Shown piece by piece: positions 57,893 through 64,000 of a DNA stretch of 64,000 nucleotides (the first letter of the stretch is position 1; each line of letters starts with the position of its first letter). The DNA lies in assembly GCA_011037195.1 (NCBI GenBank), contig JAAEAF010014739.1, positions 124,001-188,000 on the forward strand. Direction: 5' to 3'. The translations under genes and the position numbers were made by a program. Source of the DNA: Triatoma infestans (taxonomy: Eukaryota > Arthropoda > Insecta > Hemiptera > Reduviidae). The notes beneath the pieces are model-generated. The model was not told where the DNA came from and did no database searches. It saw nothing but the letters and a program-made list of their open reading frames with translations.

Positions 57893-58543
57893 TAAAATCC
57901 GTTCAAACGGCCATATTGCGTTAGCACTTGCTTCTTCAGGTATTGCTGCTACTTTGATGAAAGGAGGTAGAACAGTTCATTCAACTCTTAAAATGTCATG
58001 ACTTAAACATGCACTTCACAGAAAATCCAACATGTAACATTTCTAAAACATGGGAAAGATTCTTCGGGCGTGCAAAATCATTGTATGGGATGAGTGCACA
58101 ATGGCTTATAAGAAGTCAGTGGAAGTATTAGACTATACATTGAAAGACTTGCGAAAAATCAAGGTATTGGTATTACTAGCCGGTGACTTGTTGAGTGATA
58201 CCTCACTCAACACCAGCTGATGAATTGCATGCCTGCTTGAAATATTCAACTCTTTGGGGCACAGTAAAAAAAAATTATTTAACAACGAATATGAGAGTTC
58301 AACTTCAAAACGATCCAACAACTGCCATATTTTCAAGACAATTATTCAAACTCGGTAAAGGCACTGCTCCTACAAATCCGGAAACGGGAAAAATCACCTT
58401 CCCATCTAATTTCTGCAACATTGTACATTCAAAAGAAGAATTAGTAGACAGGGTATTCCAAAGCATCGAAACAAATTATCAAAATCACGCATGGTTAAGC
58501 CTAAAAATCAGACTGAGCCACAGCGAAGCGTGGTCGGGTTAGC
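57893..58543 (+). pseudogene. Helitron PIF1-like helicase remnant
   Basis: Successive blocks: ALASSGIAATLMKGGRTVHS (motif Ia region), KIIVWDECTMAYKKSVEVLD (Walker B DE), VLLAGDL, then DELHACLKYSTLW, YLTTNMRVQLQND and NFCNIVHSKEELV. Frame changes and stops (near 57998 and 58190) separate them. The Walker A (GKS/T) part is absent. The order matches the helicase domain of animal Helitrons. Confidence 0.8.
58518..58533 (+). promoter_or_regulatory. Helitron 3' terminal hairpin
   Basis: Six-base-pair stem with one bulged A, loop GAA, then TCGGGTTAG before CTAG. In this family the hairpin acts as the terminator of rolling-circle transposition. Confidence 0.75.
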
Positions 58544-58546
58544 TAG

Positions 58547-58581
<35 letters not shown>

Positions 58582-58920
58582 TGTGTGTGTTTGTGAAAAG
58601 AATATCTCAAAAACTAAAAGTTGCAGGAAGCTCAAACTTGGTATTCCGTTTAGGTATAATCATCGTATCAGGCACGAAGATTTCCGGGTAAAATCCATCA
58701 ATCGGAAGTGCCACTTTACTGAATGGTTTTTTTTTTCAGTTTTTTGTTATATTCTCGAAAATTGCTCCAACAATTTTCTTTGAATTTGATATATCAATTA
58801 CAAATACAAAGAGCAACAACTTTTATTTGAAACATTTTTCTGGGAAAATTCATTTATCGAAGAAACTCGATATTGAAAATTTGACACGATAACAATACTT
58901 CCTCTTAACAGCAGTAAGTA

Positions 58921-59789
58921 ATATAGAAAGTGAAATGAAAATTGTCAAATTTGTTGTGGTGGTGTCAAATTTAATATTTTCTTCTTATTTAATATTTAAT
59001 ATTTTCTGAATTATTTTTATATGAATTATATATATATATATCTTCCTAAATGTAACAAAGTTTTTTAAATTATATATTATTTACAATGTATTGAGGAAAT
59101 ATTTAAATATTTATACCACACAATTATAAAAGTTTGCAATAAATGACGCAGTTATTTCTTTCTACTCCTCTTCTTCCAAATATAACTTTTTGTGAACTGT
59201 TAATATCTCCTGCACTCTACTGGCTAATGTTTGTAACTAATATTTGTGTATTTTTATTTTTTTTATTTTTGTTCCTTTTATCTAATCAATATCTTACCAG
59301 TTATTTTTTTTGTTTTATTTAATTTTTTTTTTTTTTTTTGAAATTTCAATTTTTATTTTTAATTTTATTAACTTTTAAATAGATAATTTTGTTTGCAAAT
59401 TAAATCTTACGTATTACCAATAAAGTTACTTCTCTTCTGGAAATTCTATGAAACAATCAATTAATTATTATATCTATAGATATTATGTAGTGTTAGTAGA
59501 GAGAGTGAGTATAAATTCAAATCAATCTGTTTTCTATAAGATTTATAGTTTACTCTCTAGTATCTAGTATATTATGTACGTGTATAATAGTATAGTCGGA
59601 CTTCAGTTATAGCATTATGTAGATGGAAGGAAAAATGATTGACGAGCTAGAATTTGCCGATAGGGTATAAATTTGATAAATTCAAATAGTTCACATATCA
59701 GCTGTTCTGTTTTTGTATGAAGTGTTAGTTTTTTCGTTTTTTTTACCTATTAAATTAAATTAGGCTTGTGAAAAATCAATCAACCAGAA
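58921..59789. other. AT-rich region, no gene
   Basis: T-rich low-complexity DNA; nothing recognised. Confidence 0.55.
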
Positions 59790-60055
59790 ATAGAACTTGA
59801 CTGAATATCGCGTTATTCTCTAAAACAGCTCCAATGATTTTTCTCTGAACTTCATATAATATCTACGTACATAAATACGTATCACTTTTATTTGAAACTA
59901 TTTCCCGCTTTTTTTTTTGGGGGGGGGGGGTATTCTGGGTAGTACAGTGTATGGTTAATACCGTCGTTATAAACATTAGAAATATGACTAGAATTTTTAA
60001 ATTAAAAGAAAATCGGTCAACCATTATTACTAGAATAGATTTTTGAGGTTTTTCA
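59790..60055 (+). repeat. EMR fragment (module only)
   Basis: CTCTAAAACAGCTCCAATGA and ATTTGAAACTATTTCCCG followed by a G run belong to one degenerate module. Confidence 0.5.
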
Positions 60056-60069
60056 TTTTTTTTATTTTT

Positions 60070-60735
60070 TTTTATTTCCTCATACTCCTAGTAAGAGGAA
60101 GTATTTTTAATGGTGTTAAATTTTCGATATCGAGTTTTCACCGGAATTATCCGTTTTGAGATCCCCTGAGTTCAAAAAAGTGGTTTTTAGCAAATGGTCT
60201 TGTATGTGAACAGCATAGCTCAAAAACGAAAAGCCATAGAAAGTTGAAACTTGATATTACGTTTAGGTATCTGACGGTGCGTTATCTGTCAAAATTCCTC
60301 AACCGGAAGTACCACATTACTAGTTTTTTTTTTTTTACGTTTTTGCGTTTTTCTCAAAAAAATGGCTCCGATGATTTTCTTCAAACTTGGTATTATATAA
60401 ATTAAAAATGCAAAGATCTACATCTTTTATTTAAGACAATTTCTCTGGAAATAATTCATTTAAGGGCACTTTAAGGGGATGGGTGGGGGGTTACAGCTTT
60501 CTCGAAAGTGATATCATAGTTTTGATTATACAATTCTATCATCCAAACAAATTAATTAGAAATAAATAGATGGCCAAAATTTCAAGTTTTAAGAAAATTA
60601 GTAAGCCGGAAGTGCGCTTTTACTCAACAGTTTTTCAATTTTCGACGAATTTCGTTATATTTGGTACATAATTATAATTTTGAGAACAGGAGTAAGAGAA
60701 AGTTGTGTAAGTGTTTCACACGTTTTTTTTTTTTG
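60070..60735 (+). repeat. EMR repeat copy U (short form)
   Basis: Hairpin end CATACTCCTAGTAAGAGGAA, TTTCACCGGAATTATCCG, AACCGGAAGTACC near 60299, GCCGGAAGTGCG near 60605, and the end GAGTAAGAGAAAGTTGTG with GTTTCACAC. Same short form as copy N. Confidence 0.8.
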
Positions 60736-61294
60736 GAAACCGATTATAATGATTTGATTTTTAAACATGGATATGCCAAACATAAGATATAATCCTACTG
60801 TCAATTTTATTTGTACTGTTTTTTTCGACAAAAAAGTATTTTTAAATAGTTCTAGCGGAATTTGTGGTTTTATTTTTAAAATTACTAGGGGGTTGGTACA
60901 GTTTGAGGGGGTCTCTTCTGGACTTCTGTGTAATCATTGCTGTTACCTGCTTGGTTAGATACTTTTCTTATTATATAATTGTATTAACATGAGTAAGAGA
61001 AAGTCGTTTTGACAGCAGATTTTTTTTTTGTAGAAAATTATTTTACATGGTTCTGGGGAGGCTGTGACGTCTCACTAACCTCATAAGCGTCATTTCATTA
61101 TAATATAGGCACCTCCCATTACTGTATAATATTGAAAAAACTAAATATATAAAAGATTGGAAGTTGCAAGGAAAATTCGTCATTTAAAACTATTGGGATT
61201 TAGGATTTTGTTTTCTAAACTATTTTTTTAAATCCCACTTCATAGACGGGCATCATAAGTAATTTAAATCATTTTTGAGTTGAATTTAGTATTA
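60736..61294. other. AT-rich region, no gene
   Basis: One more EMR end, ATGAGTAAGAGAAAGTCG, lies near 60990. Confidence 0.5.
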
Positions 61295-62480
61295 AAAATC
61301 TGGTATAAAACACACATACAGAACTTTCTCTTATTGATTTAATACAATTATAATATAGCCTGAAAAATGTTCCTTTAAACTTCACATTTTACTCATTTGT
61401 CCTAAGTTAAATAATCCCATGGTGGTGGGGGATTAGTACCAACCTACTACGCGAAGCAGGTAAGAAAGAGAGTGCTCGCCAATAGCATAGAACCAGCCCC
61501 CCATATATTTAGTATTTAATGTCACAAATACCGCAAAACTATGAAAAAAAAAAAAAAATCAAACTTTTTTGGAAAATAGGGGAGAGATTAGCTCAGTGGT
61601 TAGCGCACTGGACTCCCACACGGGAGGACCCAGTTCGTGTCCAGCTTTGCTGCCTTTAGTTTTTTTCTTCCTAGGAGCCCTTACAGCTCACTGTCCGGTG
61701 ATGGACAGTGTTGTCTGTAACAAGAGAACAACTGTCCGGAGGCCGGCAGTGCAACGAGAAGGCTCCGGGCGCCAATGACCATAGACGTTTGTTGCGCCTT
61801 AAATTAAAAATAAATAAATAAAAGTGGTAGGTATTATATCTGAGCAATGAGTAGTCAGTCCATGTTTAAAGAAAATCGTTATAGCCATTTTCTAGAAAAT
61901 TCAAAAACCTATAGTAAGGTTGCATTACGAGTTAACCAATTTTATTTTCAAATTTGTCATTCTAGCAATGCTTCTAATGTATATTAATATTTTTTGTATG
62001 GGCTCAAATCATATATTATACTAAAGTAATAATTTAGAGGAAAGCATAACGCTCTCTATTGTTTTCTCAGAATCCCAAAATGTTTCATCAAATAAAAGTT
62101 TGGATAGTATGTTTAGATAGTACACGAAATTTTTAAGAAAATCGTTGAAGTCATTTTCGAGAAAGTCGCGACAAACTGGAGAAGAAAAAAAAAAAACCAT
62201 TCAGCAAATAAGCACACCCGGTTGATGTTATTTGTCCGAAACTTTCTTGTCACATGCCATGGTAGCACTTCAGCGTAATACCAAGTTTTGAGGTTCCTGC
62301 GATTTTTCTTCTTAACACACTTTAAGATTTTCTGTTAACTCACATACACGCAAACATACAGACCATTTTTTTTTTTTTTGTTGTACCGATGGGACTTCAA
62401 AAAAAAAAAAATTTCGGATGAAAAAATCATTTTCAAAAATTTGGCATTCTCGCAATATTTCCTTCTTACTTGGCATAAGT
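61295..62480 (-). repeat. EMR repeat copy V (diverged), split by SINE S1
   Basis: From AAAATCTGGTATAAAACAC to CTTCTTACTTGGCATAAG. It shares the GCTTCTAATGTATATTAATA block with copy B. Interrupted at 61581-61823 by SINE S1 copy 3. Confidence 0.6.
61581..61823 (+). repeat. SINE family S1, copy 3 (best preserved)
   Basis: A box TTAGCTCAGTGGTTAGCGC (from 61588), B-box region CAGTTCGTGTCCAG, body TTCTTCCTAGGAGCC, CTCACTGTCCGGTGATGG and AAGGCTCCGGGCGCCA, tail GCGCCTTAAATTAAAAAT then (AAAT)n. The tRNA-like head with internal Pol III boxes defines the family. Confidence 0.85.
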
Positions 62481-63033
62481 TGAAAGCAAATTTTTAGTAA
62501 GTGCATAGAAGAGTATTGTCAGTGTAGTTGCAGAAAAGTATTAAGAGGATAATGAAAAATTTCTGATTTAAAGGCCTTATAACCATAGAAAAGCAGTTAA
62601 TAAGCTATACTAATCGTTAAAGAGCATTGTAAGGATGATTAATCTATTATTATTCCCATATTGTAACAATAATATCTCTATATAAATAAAGCTAAAATAA
62701 ACTTAATTTATGAACACACCTAGCTTAGGTTCCTTAAAAATTTGGAAGGAATACAACGTTTCTGCATAATAATTAATTACATCTAAAGTTAATAAGAATT
62801 AATATGAAACCAGAAGATTTCGCTGCATGCAAAGTAAAAATGAGTATATTGAGTTGTGTGTTAAAAATGAGTTGTGTAATATTTTGTATATATGAAGTAC
62901 GTATTTTAAACGGCGAGGTTATTATGAGAGCGAATGAGTATGTTAGTATGTCAATGTCAGTTATGATCAAGTGTGTGTATAAATAAGGGTATATGTGTGT
63001 GAGTGGATGTTGTTTGTAAATGTAATGTATAGC

Positions 63034-63099
<66 letters not shown>

Positions 63100-63649
63100 G
63101 TGTAGGAGGCCAAGTGGGTCACTGGGTCTCCAGGCCAATGGGTCTGAACCACACTCAAAACACAAGCACACACACACACACACACTACACAATTTTTTCT
63201 TATCTCATACATTATTTTTATACATGTATTTATTTATTTTTTTAAAGTAAATTTTGTGTGTTGTGTATATGTGTCCTCAAATTGATATAATCGCATTTCA
63301 TATTATATCACTATAATAATCAAAGTCATGGTAGGAAGTCTGAATTTGACCTAAATATTGATAATTAGATCGTGGCAAAGAATAAATAAAAACTATTATA
63401 AAATTGTTGAGTACATAAAGTTATTTCTCCTCAAACTGATATTTTTCTTGTCATTAGTATGTTATTAGTGCAATCTTTGCCTTCTCTGAGTTGCCAAATT
63501 TAACTACATAGAACAATGAAGATAATTATTCTTTTGCTGAAGACTTTTCAAAATTAGCTAAGAAAATCCCCTGAGGAAAGGTTCATTACGTTCTCTAAAA
63601 TGATGCTAGAGATTATACTGCTGACAGCGCCTTCTGTTTAACCCCTTAG
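62481..63649. other. AT-rich region with a long GT/CA tract
   Basis: Open frames here are products of the dinucleotide tract. Confidence 0.6.
63034..63097 (+). repeat. (TG)n microsatellite
   Basis: About 64 bp of TG with two TATG interruptions, followed at 63162-63187 by a (CA)n tract that can pair with it across a GC-rich loop. Confidence 0.95.
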
Positions 63650-64000
63650 CATAACTGTTTAAATTAAAATCTAATTTAGGATCCCCCCCCCCCAAACACT
63701 ACTAAAATGAATTTTCCCGAGAAAATGTTTCAAATGAAAGTTATAGGCCTGATATGAGTACACGACTTCAAAGAAATCGTCACCGTTTTCAGAAAAAATC
63801 CCCCCCACCCCAAACTCGGAACGCTTATTTTGTCAAGTTGGTTAACTGATTTTCTTTAAATTTGGAATTCTAACAATTCTTTCAGTGTCCATACACTGTA
63901 CTGAAAGAGCGAGCACTTTAGAGGAAAGTTTAACGCTTTCCCAGAACTGTCTAAAAAATAAGTTTCTTGAAAGAATGTTATAAATAAATGGGGTAGGCAT
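63650..64000 (-). repeat. EMR repeat copy W (diverged, cut by window end)
   Basis: CTAAAATGAATTTTCCCGAG, AAATGTTTCAAATGAAAG and CAAAGAAATCGTC belong to EMR modules in reverse order, with long C runs. Confidence 0.6.

Larger units (their letters stand above)
57593..58546 (+). mobile_element. Truncated Helitron
   Basis: 5' TC at 57593 preceded by A; 3' CTAG at 58543-58546 followed by T, as for Helitron insertion between A and T. A hairpin, CCAC(A)GC-GAA-GCGTGG (58518-58533), lies 9 bases before CTAG. At 954 bp it keeps part of the helicase but no Rep/HUH domain. A repeat TATTCCGAAGTTCCCA occurs twice (57724, 57854) in the 5' region. The exact 5' end is inferred. Confidence 0.8.
57483..58920 (+). 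repeat. EMR repeat copy Q, split by a Helitron
   Basis: Left part 57483-57592 has TTTCACCGGAAATACACG and AAAAAGTGGTTTTTTGCAAA. The right part from 58547 begins in the TA/GT microsatellite and continues AATATCTCAAAAACTAAAAG, as in intact copies. The split falls at the variable dinucleotide tract. The last part (58855-58915) turns into a minus-strand hairpin end. Confidence 0.75.

Noticed and set aside
62773..63250. Four overlapping frames in the TG/CA tract
   Set aside because: Translations are alternating Cys-Val or Thr-His products of a dinucleotide repeat.
9680..64000. CRISPR array or bacterial tandem array as an explanation of the regular repeats
   Set aside because: Units are hundreds of bases long, diverged and in both orientations within a eukaryotic intron-bearing genome; there are no short identical repeats with unique spacers.

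Overview
The window looks like an AT-rich arthropod, most likely insect, nuclear genome. The evidence is one clearly split gene with GT-AG introns, no operon-like coding, and a dense mixture of mariner, Helitron, Jockey-like and I-like LINEs, tRNA-derived SINEs and foldback elements. I cannot fix the order from sequence alone; a hemipteran is only a guess.

Genes. Positions 1-3381 hold the last six exons of a medium-chain acyl-CoA dehydrogenase gene (259 residues up to a normal stop, followed by an AATAAA). A possible first coding exon of an unrelated, unidentified gene lies at 5305-5440. Two further open stretches with plausible splice acceptors (42900-43103 and about 56239-56322) are weaker candidates. 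Nothing else in the window looks like a host gene.

Repeats, 1.4-9.7 kb. The third visible intron and the flank of the acyl-CoA dehydrogenase gene carry short foldback elements whose centre has the layout CTGANGA / short stem / GAAA / minimal stem / NUH, the hammerhead-ribozyme core. Two copies of one family are flanked by perfect 13- and 14-bp target duplications, so they arrived by retroposition. Related motifs recur at 3891, 9484, 21.9 kb, 33.3 kb and 37.05 kb.

Repeats, 9.7-64 kb. Most of this part is built from one abundant repeat, here called EMR. It is about 0.65-1.1 kb long, made of degenerate modules about 285-300 bp long, and each module carries an ACCGGAAGT (ETS-type) motif. Copies occur in both orientations, often head to head. 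Later insertions sit inside EMR copies: a mariner (39653-40560, TA duplication), a truncated Helitron (57593-58546), a pogo/jerky-like element (33794-34446), a TIR element (13129-13716), SINEs and a foldback element.

Other mobile DNA. Three decayed LINE reverse-transcriptase or C-terminal remnants (18.2-19.65, 20.0-21.4 and 44.85-45.25 kb); a second mariner (45426-48545) split by a Jockey-like LINE (45583-47580); and an I-like LINE present as an 807-bp copy and a 75-bp copy, both with target duplications. Two tRNA-derived SINE families have three and two copies. A small GC-rich island at 17310-17460 combines CRE, PAR-bZIP and YY1-like motifs and may be regulatory.
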